64,000 bases of DNA, from NCBI GenBank assembly GCA_017434555.1, contig JAFRFB010000052.1, forward strand, positions 1 through 64,000. Direction: 5' to 3'. How positions within the stretch are numbered: the stretch's first letter is position 1; each line of letters starts with the position of its first letter. The notes under the pieces are model-generated. The model was not told the DNA's origin and ran no database searches. It worked only from the letters and a program-made list of their open reading frames with translations. The translations under genes and the position numbers were made by a program. This stretch comes from Methanobrevibacter sp. (GTDB lineage Archaea > Methanobacteriota > Methanobacteria > Methanobacteriales > Methanobacteriaceae). This document shows positions 15,491 through 24,223 of this stretch, piece after piece.

Positions 15491-16279
15491 TCATAATGAA
15501 TTATCTTTCATTTTTTTTAATTTCTCCAACTCCTCACTTAACCTTTTATTCTCCTCACGAACACTTTTTAACTCATCAATGATTAAATCTAACTTCTCCT
15601 CAACATCAATCTCATCTTTACTTATTAAACGTTCAGTTAAATAAGAACTAATACCTGCAGTAATTGTACTGAAGATAAAAATACCAATAACAATCAATAC
15701 TAATGAGATGATTTTTTCATTAAATGTTACTGGTGTTACATCACCATAACCCACTGTAGTTAAAGTAACTATGACAAAATAAAAATCATCGAATAAATCA
15801 TATGTTGGACCCCAAATATATAATAATACAGTGAATATTAATACTGTGAAGAATACTCCTCCCAGTATTTTGTCTAGGTTACTGGTTTTTATGAATTTTT
15901 CGAAACTGTTGAAGAATCTGTTAAACAAGGCAATGACTCTTAATAGTTTTAGTAATCTTAGGTATCTTAATAGTCCTGCTTGAGGTAGTACTATTGGTAG
16001 GAGTACATCGAATGGTATTGATGCTATTAGGTCTATCCAGTTTTCTTTTTGTTTTAGGAATACTTTTTTGGGTGTGGATAGGTAGAATGTTATGCTCCAT
16101 TCGATTAGTAGTATTATACATATTATGAAGTCGAATATTTCAATGTTTGTTTGTATGGTTTCTGGTAAGGGTAGTAGCATTACGATTGTTATTAGGATTA
16201 TATCTATTATGATTAGGATGTGTAGGGTTATCCATATTATCATTCTTTTGTTGGGTTTTTGGTTGTTGATTTTTAACAT
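15491..16279 (-). CDS. voltage-gated-type potassium channel
   Basis: 262 residues with six membrane segments. S4 carries spaced arginines (LLRYLRLLKLLRVIALF). The pore loop has the K+ selectivity filter TVGYGD (near residue 178). The C-terminus is a coiled coil (VREENKRLSEELEKLKKMK) likely to hold the tetramer together. All canonical parts are present. It stands alone, with a non-coding stretch upstream, between element-type genes. Cargo from the host or a virus-type channel are both possible. Confidence 0.92.
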   Translation of the reverse strand: MLKINNQKPNKRMIIWITLHILIIIDIILITIVMLLPLPETIQTNIEIFDFIICIILLIEWSITFYLSTPKKVFLKQKENWIDLIASIPFDVLLPIVLPQAGLLRYLRLLKLLRVIALFNRFFNSFEKFIKTSNLDKILGGVFFTVLIFTVLLYIWGPTYDLFDDFYFVIVTLTTVGYGDVTPVTFNEKIISLVLIVIGIFIFSTITAGISSYLTERLISKDEIDVEEKLDLIIDELKSVREENKRLSEELEKLKKMKDNSL

Positions 16280-16569
16280 GGATTTTCTCCCCTTAATCTT
16301 ATTTATTATATGAAAAAAGTATTTAATTGATAGTATAAATTATGTGTTAAAATATGATTTAAACTTAACCCAAAAAACAAGACCCTGCCAAAAAAAATAT
16401 ATATGCTAAAAAACACAAATACAAAAAACATCCCCAATTTAATAAAAAAAACTGGTTTGTAGAGATTAGTTATCAGTTTATTATTTTTTTATACACGGGG
16501 ATGATAAAAGTAAAAAAAAAAAATAGTGTTTTAAACAAAAATGTGTTATATGAAAATTTTAGGAGTAAG
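16280..16569. other. non-coding region with long inverted repeat
   Basis: About 290 nt without a convincing gene. Leftward TATA-like sequence (ATTTATACTATC) lies near 16330-16350. CATCCCC at 16429-16435 and GGGGATG at 16497-16503 bound a 75-nt stretch with a weaker inner pairing (ACTG with CAGT). It could form a long imperfect hairpin RNA. Confidence 0.45.
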
Positions 16570-16598
16570 AATAATCCCCCATCATATTGGGGATTATT
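16570..16598 (-). terminator. 10-bp stem terminator
   Basis: AATAATCCCC pairs with GGGGATTATT across a 9-nt loop. The stop codon of the gene at 16594 lies inside the hairpin. A T-run on the plus-strand side could make it work in both directions. Confidence 0.65.
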
Positions 16599-17055
16599 TT
16601 TCCCTACCCACTTGAAACTCAGCCACATCAACCATATTCCCAATATCCCTATACTTGTAGATACGATAATGTTCGAAATTCTTACGAATACTAAACAAAT
16701 GACGATGCTTCTTAATAGCTGTCTTATAAGTTAAACACTTACAATTATATTTTAATTCATTATCTAATTTTATCATTTCATCTAGGAATTCTTTAAATTC
16801 CTTATAATTTTCTACTAATTCACACATTTCCTCAAAACTTGCCTCTGGAATAAACTCCCCAGTTAATGGGTCTTTTACTGGTTTGTTTTTATAAGTATCT
16901 TCCATATACTGCGGATTATGAAGATTAAAATCTTTGTTAAGTGATTCATGTAAACCTTTAACAAAACTTTCAACTGCTTTTCTTTGACTTTCACTCCTAC
17001 AAGCTTCATAATTTATTCCATAACTTATACCTGATTCTGGATCCTTAAACATCAT
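16594..17055 (-). CDS. unknown helical protein
   Basis: 153 residues, mostly helical and charged, with KDPLTGEFIPEASFEEMCELV and a long helix before CKC. It ends in FQVGREK within the terminator hairpin. Last gene of the leftward operon that runs from 17564. No domain recognised. Confidence 0.7.
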   Translation of the reverse strand: MMFKDPESGISYGINYEACRSESQRKAVESFVKGLHESLNKDFNLHNPQYMEDTYKNKPVKDPLTGEFIPEASFEEMCELVENYKEFKEFLDEMIKLDNELKYNCKCLTYKTAIKKHRHLFSIRKNFEHYRIYKYRDIGNMVDVAEFQVGREK

Positions 17056-17061
17056 TTTAAT

Positions 17062-17343
17062 TCATTCCTCCAATGTATAAATGAACTTTTTACATTCTTT
17101 ATAGTCATCATCAGTCAAATCCCTTGAACAGAGAACACTAGCTAAAGTAGAAAAATTAAGTTCCAAACGTTCCCTCTTCCTTAAATGTTGAAGTAAATCT
17201 TCAGCTGTTTCTTCATCCTTGCATTCCCATTCAGTAGCATTACCATCCTCATATAATACAGTATTATCTAAACGAGAATAACTGGTGAATTGATTATTCA
17301 CTTTAACTACTCTTTTAAAATATTCCACATCATTATTACTCAT
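17062..17343 (-). CDS. unknown small protein
   Basis: 93 residues. A beta-rich N-terminus (VVKVNNQFTSYSRLDN, VLYEDGNATEWEC) precedes helices (ETAEDLLQHLRKRERLEL). This layout of a short sheet then LL-x-x-L helix matches the many coiled-coil paralogs between 47879 and 52592. It overlaps the next gene by 4 nt. Confidence 0.7.
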   Translation of the reverse strand: MSNNDVEYFKRVVKVNNQFTSYSRLDNTVLYEDGNATEWECKDEETAEDLLQHLRKRERLELNFSTLASVLCSRDLTDDDYKECKKFIYTLEE

Positions 17344-17564
17344 ATAATTTCAATCCCAACTGTTTCCTCAAATAAAGCCTCTTTTAACTTACATGCGTCT
17401 AATTCATAAGAATGTAATCTCATTTTTAATATCCAATGTTCACGAGGATACAGGACTTCAGGATAATTTTTTAATCTTTCTTCAGTTTCTACGATTAATT
17501 GATTTACTATATTTAATCGTTCCTCAAGAATTTTATCTGGACACAAATGTTCTACACTAAACAT
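17340..17564 (-). CDS. unknown helical protein
   Basis: 74 residues, almost all helix (ERLNIVNQLIVETEERLKNY), so a coiled-coil or small helical bundle is likely. It overlaps the following gene by 4 nt and starts 20 nt after the gene at 17584. Confidence 0.65.
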   Translation of the reverse strand: MFSVEHLCPDKILEERLNIVNQLIVETEERLKNYPEVLYPREHWILKMRLHSYELDACKLKEALFEETVGIEII

Positions 17565-17583
17565 TATTTTTTTTATCCTTTTT

Positions 17584-19509
17584 TTAGTATAATTTATTCT
17601 CCCTACGCTTCTGAGGATTATTAATCATAACAACCTGAGGCTTATCCTGCTTTAATAATTTCATAAACATATTTTCATTGTACATTCTGAAAATAAGACA
17701 AATATATTTAGGATTTAAATCTTCATTTAATCGAATAATATTATGTAAGCAAATCTGCTTATTATCGGCATTAATATAATCATTTATAAGCATGTTGCAT
17801 TTAGCTAAAGTCAAACCAGTATTAGTATCATCAATAATTAATACTTCACCATCAGTACTATAAACATGAGTATCATCTAAATAAATAAGATAATCATTAT
17901 ACTCCTCTATTAAATCATCGAATAATGAGGGGTTTGTATAAAAATTATAAATTAATTTTTGAAAATCACTTGATGAGTAATCTATTTTAGAATTTAATGC
18001 TTCTTTAATTTCGGTTACAGTATAATTTTTACTTTTGAATGTTAGGAGTTTATTTTTTAAACTTATAATATCATCCATTACAAAGTATAAATCAATTCCT
18101 TTATAATCTGCTACTGCTTCGTTTCCTTTTAAAATAAATGGGTAAGTAAACTTTTTTTGGTTAATACGCCCTATACCCATTGTCCTATAATAATTTTTAT
18201 CTGGTTTAAAAGTACTTACATTATTATTTTTCATTTCTTCTTCTTTTTTATCGTTAAAATAACCTTGGAATATGTTCCATGTTAGTATTTTGAGTTTGAT
18301 ACCGTCACGTTTCATTATGAAATTAGGATTAACTTTTAATAGGTCATCTTTTATTTCATTGTAGATATCATTGAAATCATAATCATTCCTACAGTAATTA
18401 TCGAAGTTATCCTGTAAGTGTTCTACAGTATCCACTTTTATGTTTAATTTTTTCCCACTTCCTGCGTATACTTTCATTTCATTGTTCGTTAGTAATGTGT
18501 AGTTTTTATTTTTTAATGGTACACGGTAGGATTTTGTGAATATTTTATCTAAGTATTCTGTTTTTGACAATACTTCAGTATCTTCTTCTTTTTTTGTTAT
18601 GTAATTGTCTAATGAACCGATGACTATATTATATATCCATTGTGCGAATGTATTTGTGTTATAGTTATCTGGAGCATTATCTAGTTCATTGAATATATCT
18701 TTAAGTGAATATTTTCTATTTTCAAATTTGGTTAAGTTATTTTTTATATATTTTATTTGATTTAATTGCAGGTAAGCCTCAACACTTTTATTAAACAATA
18801 CTCCATTTTCAAGATACAAGTATTTGAATCTTCTACGGTAATGTTTATTTATTAATTGTTTCCAATATTTATTAAAAACAATAAGATTATCTTCATCATT
18901 ATCATCACTCTTATTATTAGATTTAATATTATTTTTTGATAATACACTCTCCGGAATATCTATTAATTTACTAGCTTTGTTATAATCTAATATTCCCCAT
19001 GGATGACCATTCTTAACCACTTTCAAGTATAATTTATAAATATTATTAGCTCTGAATGCTACTTGCTTACCATTCCTTTGACGATTATAAAAATAATTAT
19101 TCTGATTTTTTACTTGTGACACCCATGCAAAACCAGTTTTATTAAAATTAACAAGGTTCGGTGTTTTATACTCCTCAGGTAAAGGATCATAAATACCATC
19201 ATCAATATAAGAATCAATAACAATATTATTTTTTTTATCCACCTCGTTTTCTTCTTCTTTTTTTTCTTTTAATTTATTTTCTATTTTTTCATCAATAGAA
19301 TCTAATATTTTATTATTTTCTTTTTTTAAATCCTTGTTTTCTTTTTTTAATGTATTGTATTGTTTTTTTAGTTCAAGGATTTCTTTTTCATAACGTGATT
19401 CTAGATTATTATATTCTTCCTTGTAATTAGTTTCGGGTGTTGGTTCTTCGGTGATTGGTTCTTCTTTGTTTCTGGTGAATGCTTTTTTAATACTTTTTAA
19501 AATACTCAT
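17584..19509 (-). CDS. large coiled-coil protein with one TGFxxV repeat
   Basis: 641 residues. Residues 25-95 form a Lys/Glu coiled coil (KKQYNTLKKENKDLKKENNK). Residues 112-170 hold one copy of the repeat found four times in the GIY-YIG protein (KTGFAWVSQVKN, ending GHPWGILDYNKASKL). The remaining 450 residues are not recognised; they include LIIDDTNTGLTLAK and a basic C-terminus (NNPQKRRENKLY). No nuclease motif is evident. It begins a transcript from the promoter at 19603-19622 with a strong GGAGATGA ribosome binding site and the ACCCAAAAAG leader box. Confidence 0.8.
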   Translation of the reverse strand: MSILKSIKKAFTRNKEEPITEEPTPETNYKEEYNNLESRYEKEILELKKQYNTLKKENKDLKKENNKILDSIDEKIENKLKEKKEEENEVDKKNNIVIDSYIDDGIYDPLPEEYKTPNLVNFNKTGFAWVSQVKNQNNYFYNRQRNGKQVAFRANNIYKLYLKVVKNGHPWGILDYNKASKLIDIPESVLSKNNIKSNNKSDDNDEDNLIVFNKYWKQLINKHYRRRFKYLYLENGVLFNKSVEAYLQLNQIKYIKNNLTKFENRKYSLKDIFNELDNAPDNYNTNTFAQWIYNIVIGSLDNYITKKEEDTEVLSKTEYLDKIFTKSYRVPLKNKNYTLLTNNEMKVYAGSGKKLNIKVDTVEHLQDNFDNYCRNDYDFNDIYNEIKDDLLKVNPNFIMKRDGIKLKILTWNIFQGYFNDKKEEEMKNNNVSTFKPDKNYYRTMGIGRINQKKFTYPFILKGNEAVADYKGIDLYFVMDDIISLKNKLLTFKSKNYTVTEIKEALNSKIDYSSSDFQKLIYNFYTNPSLFDDLIEEYNDYLIYLDDTHVYSTDGEVLIIDDTNTGLTLAKCNMLINDYINADNKQICLHNIIRLNEDLNPKYICLIFRMYNENMFMKLLKQDKPQVVMINNPQKRRENKLY

Positions 19510-19602
19510 ATGATGTCATCTCCTTTTTTTCTTTTTGGGTTATATTAAAATACAATAAAATTTTTTTTTAAAATTCTCTTATATGTCAATATAAAAACAA
19601 TC

Positions 19603-19622
19603 ATATATAAACTTAACGGTAT
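19603..19622 (-). promoter_or_regulatory. BRE/TATA promoter joined to U-rich terminator
   Basis: Minus strand reads ACCGTTAAGTTTATATATGA. Immediately before it is a T-rich run (19623-19668) that would end the transcript of the gene at 19670. The leader box ACCCAAAAAG lies at 19531-19541, between promoter and start. Confidence 0.7.
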
Positions 19623-19669
19623 AAAAAATAAAAAAAATAAACTAAAAAGAAAAAAAGATAAAAAATAAA

Positions 19670-20101
19670 TCATCCCATAGGCTGACTCCATTTATTCTCT
19701 AAACCAAACAATCTCCTAAAAGCATGAATATCATCCATCAACCTATAATACTCCTGAATCAGATTATACTCCTCCTGAGAAACAACATGAAACCTCACCA
19801 AACCACCATCATCATTATTACGACTATACAAATAATCCTCAGAACTCTTCACTAATTCATCTTTCAAACGCCCATTCTCCAACCGCAAACGTTCATACCG
19901 TTCAAGTAAATCTAAATCAGCATACTCCTTGATGAAATCAGTTATATCACTTGAAGGCTCCACACCATAAACAGCTAAAGTCAACCTCCTATTAACCTCT
20001 TTTAAATTAGTATTATCCTTTTTTAATACTTCATTCTCCTTTTTCAATTCTTCTAACTCTTTACTTGATGACTTAAACATACCAATTAATAATCCCTCCA
20101 A
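19670..20101 (-). CDS. coiled-coil protein
   Basis: 143 residues. Residues 10-45 are a heptad-type coiled coil (LEELKKENEVLKKDNTNLK), a second helix is at YERLRLENGRLKDELV, and the rest is unknown (HAFRRLFGLENKW at the end). It belongs loosely to the short coiled-coil family of this element. It is followed by a U-rich terminator. Confidence 0.72.
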   Translation of the reverse strand: MEGLLIGMFKSSSKELEELKKENEVLKKDNTNLKEVNRRLTLAVYGVEPSSDITDFIKEYADLDLLERYERLRLENGRLKDELVKSSEDYLYSRNNDDGGLVRFHVVSQEEYNLIQEYYRLMDDIHAFRRLFGLENKWSQPMG

Positions 20102-20146
20102 ATATCTTTTTTTTATAAATTATATTTCGTAATGACCAAATTTCTG

Positions 20147-20350
20147 CTAATACTCCCATTTAAAACTATGCGTATAATGAATAGTACCATCACAATGAAC
20201 AAAATACGGTGGAGTATTCTTTAACATTCTAGATTTAAAGGTTAATTTATTTAAAACATGAGGAATATCCACAGTATATGGTAGGAAGTAAACATCACTT
20301 GAACCTGTGAGATATACTTTAACCCCGTGTTCTTCAGGAACAATTAGCAT
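20147..20350 (-). CDS. small beta-rich unknown protein
   Basis: 67 residues with likely beta strands (MLIVPEEHGVKVYLTG, PPYFVHCDGTIHYTHS). It starts 10 nt after the previous stop in a run of minus-strand genes. No domain recognised. Confidence 0.6.
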   Translation of the reverse strand: MLIVPEEHGVKVYLTGSSDVYFLPYTVDIPHVLNKLTFKSRMLKNTPPYFVHCDGTIHYTHSFKWEY

Positions 20351-20360
20351 AACTACTTTT

Positions 20361-21116
20361 TTATCCGAATATTAAATCCACATCATAATCTATACTATAA
20401 TCCACTAACTCAATAAATTCATACATTTTACTGATTATATGATTATAGTATTCATTATTTTCAACAGTGGATTCATTATGGATTTTTTCTTCATCAACAA
20501 ACAAGCATGGTCTTAACTGTTTGCATTCACTACTTGTTAAACGACCATCACAATCACTATGGTCGATTAGTATACTTAAATCCCCAACTACTGTGAATAT
20601 TTTATTATATAATCGTTCTGTTTCAGAAGTAGGATGCATTATTCCCCTTAGTACATTATTATAATCATTATAACATTCTGTACTATAATGTAATATAAAC
20701 AAACTACGCATAGTACTAAAACTAATATATCCTATATGGAAATTTTTTTCATCATCACTACTCATTATATCTAAACCCATACTCTTATTTACCTCATTTT
20801 TTAATTTTTTTTTAATAATATCCTCTTTTAATTCATTTAATAATCTATCCGCAACACACTTACTACAATCACAATCCATTAAAGGTGCTTTCACTAGTTT
20901 CCCATCAATACTCTCCAGTATTTGTTTTAATAATTCTTTTAACTCACTGTTTTCATTTACAAGTTTATTAGCATCATCAATTAAATCCTGTAAATCTAAA
21001 ACTTCTGAGAACTCTTTTTGAACACCATTCTCCTGCTTACAAATATTATTAAAATCATCAAGGAAATAATATGTACAACCAGTATTCATCCTATCTAATA
21101 CACCTCCTTTAATCAC
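20361..21116 (-). CDS. coiled-coil family protein with Cys pair
   Basis: Up to 251 residues; the GTG start at 21116 is less likely than the ATG at 21089, which has GGAGGTG upstream. The N-terminal 90 residues show the family layout: short strands (CTYYFLDDFNNICKQ), LQDLIDDANKLVNEN and a coiled coil. CDCSKC with a further Cys may bind metal. The C-terminal half is unknown. Confidence 0.7.
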   Translation of the reverse strand: MIKGGVLDRMNTGCTYYFLDDFNNICKQENGVQKEFSEVLDLQDLIDDANKLVNENSELKELLKQILESIDGKLVKAPLMDCDCSKCVADRLLNELKEDIIKKKLKNEVNKSMGLDIMSSDDEKNFHIGYISFSTMRSLFILHYSTECYNDYNNVLRGIMHPTSETERLYNKIFTVVGDLSILIDHSDCDGRLTSSECKQLRPCLFVDEEKIHNESTVENNEYYNHIISKMYEFIELVDYSIDYDVDLIFG

Positions 21117-21118
21117 AT

Positions 21119-21448
21119 TTAATCTTTTTTGTTATCATTGTAAATCCATCTATACTCATTATCTTCACGTGGAGGATAATGTGCTATTGCATGTGGAACA
21201 TTAGTAAATACTTTAGGATCAGGTAACATATACACTTCTTCATGGAGTAAACTACTTATGCACATTTCATCCTGATTTTTATAGTAGAATTGTTTTAATA
21301 ATTCTTTAATTTTTTTCTCACTTTTAAAAATCATCATACATTGACCCCAACTGTATAATCGTATTATGAGTTCTAAAAACATTCTATCACCATAATACTT
21401 ATCATATTTGTAATCTACATGAATAATAATACCTCTTTCCAACTCCAT
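21119..21448 (-). CDS. unknown protein
   Basis: 109 residues from the ATG at 21448, chosen because GGAGTGA lies 8 nt before it; the frame is open to a GTG at 21460. Strands alternate with helices (RGIIIHVDYKYDKYYG, FLELIIRLYSWGQ). It ends in Tyr/Asn-rich EYRWIYNDNKKD. No domain recognised. Confidence 0.65.
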   Translation of the reverse strand: MELERGIIIHVDYKYDKYYGDRMFLELIIRLYSWGQCMMIFKSEKKIKELLKQFYYKNQDEMCISSLLHEEVYMLPDPKVFTNVPHAIAHYPPREDNEYRWIYNDNKKD

Positions 21449-21449
21449 T

Positions 21450-21641
21450 CTATTTTTCACTCCATTTCCTTAGTAAATAGTTTTCAAAGGCAAGTTCATC
21501 ATCATATACATAACGTGTTTTTTTTATTTGTTCTACAATCTCTTCACGTGTTAACTTTGGATAAACCTCACCCTCAGTTAATCTCTGAATATCATCATAT
21601 GTAGGAACACCACTCCATGCACATAGTATAACTGGTTTCAT
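21450..21641 (-). CDS. small unknown protein
   Basis: 63 residues, mainly helical after a short start (MKPVILCAWSGVP). The family-like LTREEIVEQIKKTRYVYDDE is in the middle. The stop abuts the start of the next gene. No domain recognised. Confidence 0.6.
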   Translation of the reverse strand: MKPVILCAWSGVPTYDDIQRLTEGEVYPKLTREEIVEQIKKTRYVYDDELAFENYLLRKWSEK

Positions 21642-21656
21642 AATTTCCTTATTATT

Positions 21657-22460
21657 TTAGATGTGGAAGTCTAATGCTTTAACAATATACTCATCATTAC
21701 CCTTGAATTCTTTTTGGATATTCTTTAATACCTGTTCTAAGTCATTTACTAAGCAATGCTTATTCCATGGATATTTAAAACTTATCTCATCAGTAGTGAA
21801 CAAAACACTTTCATCCGATTTGTCTTTACAAAAGATAATATGCTCCCATACACATGTTAATTCATTAATATTACCTACAGTAGCAGGTACATCTAATTCA
21901 TCCAAACCCATACGATTACTTTTAAACCCCTCCACATCAACTAAAAACATAGTATGCTTAGGGAATCTATGCTCATTAATTACTGTATAATAATCCCATA
22001 ATTCATACGGATTCCTGAAAGTACCGTAACCTCTTCCTTTAATATACACCTCACTTATTTCCTCAGTAGCACTATAAGCATGAGTTTTTATGAATTGTAT
22101 TTGCCTCGGGTCATCACAAGGTAAATCCTTAACCACAACATATTCTTTTAAACAATCAATTTTATACTTATATAATTCTAGACAAATGCGAGCACTAGAA
22201 CCATATTCTTCTCGTGTTTCATCATATGTATGAAATGAACGATAATTTAAAACTTCTAAATACTCATCCCCATCCTTTTCCAAATCATCCCTTATATTAT
22301 CCAGTAAAGTAGGTATTTTTTCTTCAGGTATTGTTAAGTAGAAGTTACATCTGTCGTCACTTATTTTTTCTTCTTGTGTTTTATCCACTTCCTGAAAATA
22401 GTATAATAAATCAGCTAACTCCATACCACGTGGATGTATTACTAAACATTGACTATGCAT
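21657..22460 (-). CDS. unknown phage-type protein
   Basis: 267 residues. The opening MHSQCLVIHPRGMELADLL resembles the start of several phage proteins of unknown function. The middle has KGRGYGTFRNPYELWDYYTVI, and the end is EFKGNDEYIVKALDFHI. Mixed alpha/beta, no catalytic motif seen. It lies 2 nt before the stop of the coiled-coil gene upstream, in the same operon. Confidence 0.72.
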   Translation of the reverse strand: MHSQCLVIHPRGMELADLLYYFQEVDKTQEEKISDDRCNFYLTIPEEKIPTLLDNIRDDLEKDGDEYLEVLNYRSFHTYDETREEYGSSARICLELYKYKIDCLKEYVVVKDLPCDDPRQIQFIKTHAYSATEEISEVYIKGRGYGTFRNPYELWDYYTVINEHRFPKHTMFLVDVEGFKSNRMGLDELDVPATVGNINELTCVWEHIIFCKDKSDESVLFTTDEISFKYPWNKHCLVNDLEQVLKNIQKEFKGNDEYIVKALDFHI

Positions 22461-22462
22461 AT

Positions 22463-22804
22463 TTATTCCTCCTCTTCTTTTCCGTAGATTTCTTCTCTCA
22501 ATTCTTTTAATTCATCATCCAAATAGGGTAAATCTGAGATATCAGCAACATCATAAAGGTAGCTTTTTTCTGCTTCAAACCAATTATCCCTTAACATCCT
22601 ATTCTCCTCCTTTAACTTAATAATAGTATCTTCAAGTTCATTTACTCTTTCCAAATGTTCACTGGAGTATTTTTCAAAACGCTTTGTTTGACTCCAAATC
22701 TGATTCAACCAAACCATCAAAGTAATGAAATCATTAGTCTTTTTACCAGTTAAATTATCCACAACATTAGTAGTAATACTATCAAAAGTAAAACGCTCAC
22801 TCAT
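22463..22804 (-). CDS. coiled-coil family protein
   Basis: 113 residues. The N-terminus RFTFDSITTNVVDN and LIVMV-like helix are followed by a coiled coil (LERVNELEDTIIKLKEENR) and an acidic tail. It belongs to the paralogous short coiled-coil set of this element. It begins 2 nt after the previous gene. Confidence 0.72.
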   Translation of the reverse strand: MSERFTFDSITTNVVDNLTGKKTNDFITLMVWLNQIWSQTKRFEKYSSEHLERVNELEDTIIKLKEENRMLRDNWFEAEKSYLYDVADISDLPYLDDELKELREEIYGKEEEE

Positions 22805-22805
22805 A

Positions 22806-23081
22806 TCAGGTTCTCCAATCAGTTTTACAAGTTAATCTTTTAATATACACTTCATCACGAGCACTTTTAATTCTTAACATGTTAATCTCACATCTTAACT
22901 TATCATTTTCTTTGATTAATTCCATATTATCCTCAAGGACATTATCTAATTTTTCTTTTAACATTATAATTTCATCATTCAACTCATCTGCTAAAGCCAC
23001 TACTTCATGTGGGTCTAACCATTTATCATTATCTTTATCTAATGTCCTGCCATTATAATATAAACTAAACCTTTTACTCAT
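22806..23081 (-). CDS. coiled-coil family protein
   Basis: 91 residues from the ATG at 23081 (GGGAGAT upstream); the frame is open to 23117. It shows the full family layout: MSKRFSLYYNG, then a short linker, VVALADELNDEIIMLKEKL and a long coiled coil (ELIKENDKLRCEINMLR). The function of the family is unknown. Confidence 0.72.
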   Translation of the reverse strand: MSKRFSLYYNGRTLDKDNDKWLDPHEVVALADELNDEIIMLKEKLDNVLEDNMELIKENDKLRCEINMLRIKSARDEVYIKRLTCKTDWRT

Positions 23082-23089
23082 AAGAACTG

Positions 23090-23305
23090 TTATCTCCCAT
23101 ATTCTAGTCTTTCCCATTCCGCCACAGCTTTGTCACGCTCATCCTTACTAAATACAGCTTTCAACATTGGTATACCAGGTCCGGTTAAATGATACTCTTG
23201 TTCACGTATATGATATCTTAAACAGTAACGTTCACCATACTTACTTAACCGTTTACAAACACTATAAGGATACTTCTTCTTTTTCTCTGTTTTCTTCGAT
23301 TGCAT
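23090..23305 (-). CDS. small basic unknown protein
   Basis: 71 residues, basic N-terminus (QSKKTEKKKKYPYSVCKRL), beta-like centre (RYCLRYHIREQEYHLTG) and an acidic helix at the end. It overlaps the gene upstream by 44 nt, so the exact start is uncertain. It could bind nucleic acid, but no motif shows it. Confidence 0.6.
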   Translation of the reverse strand: MQSKKTEKKKKYPYSVCKRLSKYGERYCLRYHIREQEYHLTGPGIPMLKAVFSKDERDKAVAEWERLEYGR

Positions 23306-23642
23306 TAATTATCTCCTCTTTAAACTCAGATAAAAAATTATATATGTCTTCATCATCAGTACTGAAATAATAACCATCATCACGAATAGTATATGCTAAA
23401 TCTGCTTTAGTACAATGATACCATAACTCACCAGTAGTTTCATCAATTGATGGAACAAATAATGGTAATGATACATCAACACATAACGTATACGGGTCAT
23501 CAGGTTTTTCTTTTATTTCAACTAGAACATCTTTAATTGGAATTTTCCCATGCAAACCAGCTTCTATAGATTGATAATTTATAGGTTCGTCAAGTTTAAT
23601 AAAATCAGTTACTGGATGATAAATTTCAGGATTTTCATTCAT
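23262..23642 (-). CDS. unknown protein
   Basis: 126 residues, acidic, with likely beta strands in DPYTLCVDVSLPLFVP and TGELWYHCTKADLAYTI and a C-terminal helix (YNFLSEFKEEIINAIEEN). No domain recognised. Confidence 0.65.
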   Translation of the reverse strand: MNENPEIYHPVTDFIKLDEPINYQSIEAGLHGKIPIKDVLVEIKEKPDDPYTLCVDVSLPLFVPSIDETTGELWYHCTKADLAYTIRDDGYYFSTDDEDIYNFLSEFKEEIINAIEENREKEEVSL

Positions 23643-23668
23643 TAGAGATACTCCTAACTCATTTATTT

Positions 23669-24223
23669 TTATATTAGTCGTGTTTGTCCTGTTGCACCGA
23701 CAGTATTGAAATTAGGTAAACTAATATCCTCCAAAGTACTAGATAAGTCAATATTCTCTAAGTCTAATTCAACATAGTCACTGTATGCAGTATTATATTC
23801 ATGATTATTTTCTTCAGTAAACATTAAATTTTCATTACTTAATGTGTATTTCATTAAATTTTTTAATTCATAAGTCTCCTCAGGTGTAGTATATCGCATA
23901 TTTCGACAAGGATTCCATAATCGGTAATGATAAGTTAATTTTAATGCCTTGTTAATACGATATACTGAAAGCAAATCCTCAGGCTCTAAACGACTACACC
24001 TTTCCACACCCAAAATATCCCTGTCATCCTCTGATAAATCCTTAAAACTAACAATCTGAAAACTATTACTTACCCCAATATCCGTAACACGATTATTACT
24101 ATCCACCACCGCTAATGCAGTATAATAACCATACGACATAGTCAACTTCCTTATATAAGTCAACCTGTCCTGCGGATGAAACAATAAGAACCTGTCAAAA
24201 CTAACCTCTTTATCCTCACTCAT
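23669..24223 (-). CDS. unknown protein with QTRLI tail
   Basis: 184 residues, mixed alpha/beta; the middle has LKLTYHYRLWNPCRNMRY. The C-terminus ends TVGATGQTRLI, which resembles the QSTLI/QTTLI ends of three other proteins of the element and could be a short clamp-binding (PIP-like) tail. It abuts the gene at 24224. Function unknown. Confidence 0.7.
   Translation of the reverse strand: MSEDKEVSFDRFLLFHPQDRLTYIRKLTMSYGYYTALAVVDSNNRVTDIGVSNSFQIVSFKDLSEDDRDILGVERCSRLEPEDLLSVYRINKALKLTYHYRLWNPCRNMRYTTPEETYELKNLMKYTLSNENLMFTEENNHEYNTAYSDYVELDLENIDLSSTLEDISLPNFNTVGATGQTRLI

Noticed and set aside
16501-16734. Plus-strand frame across the terminator
   Set aside because: Overlaps the 16594 gene and the hairpin; low-complexity start, no family pattern.
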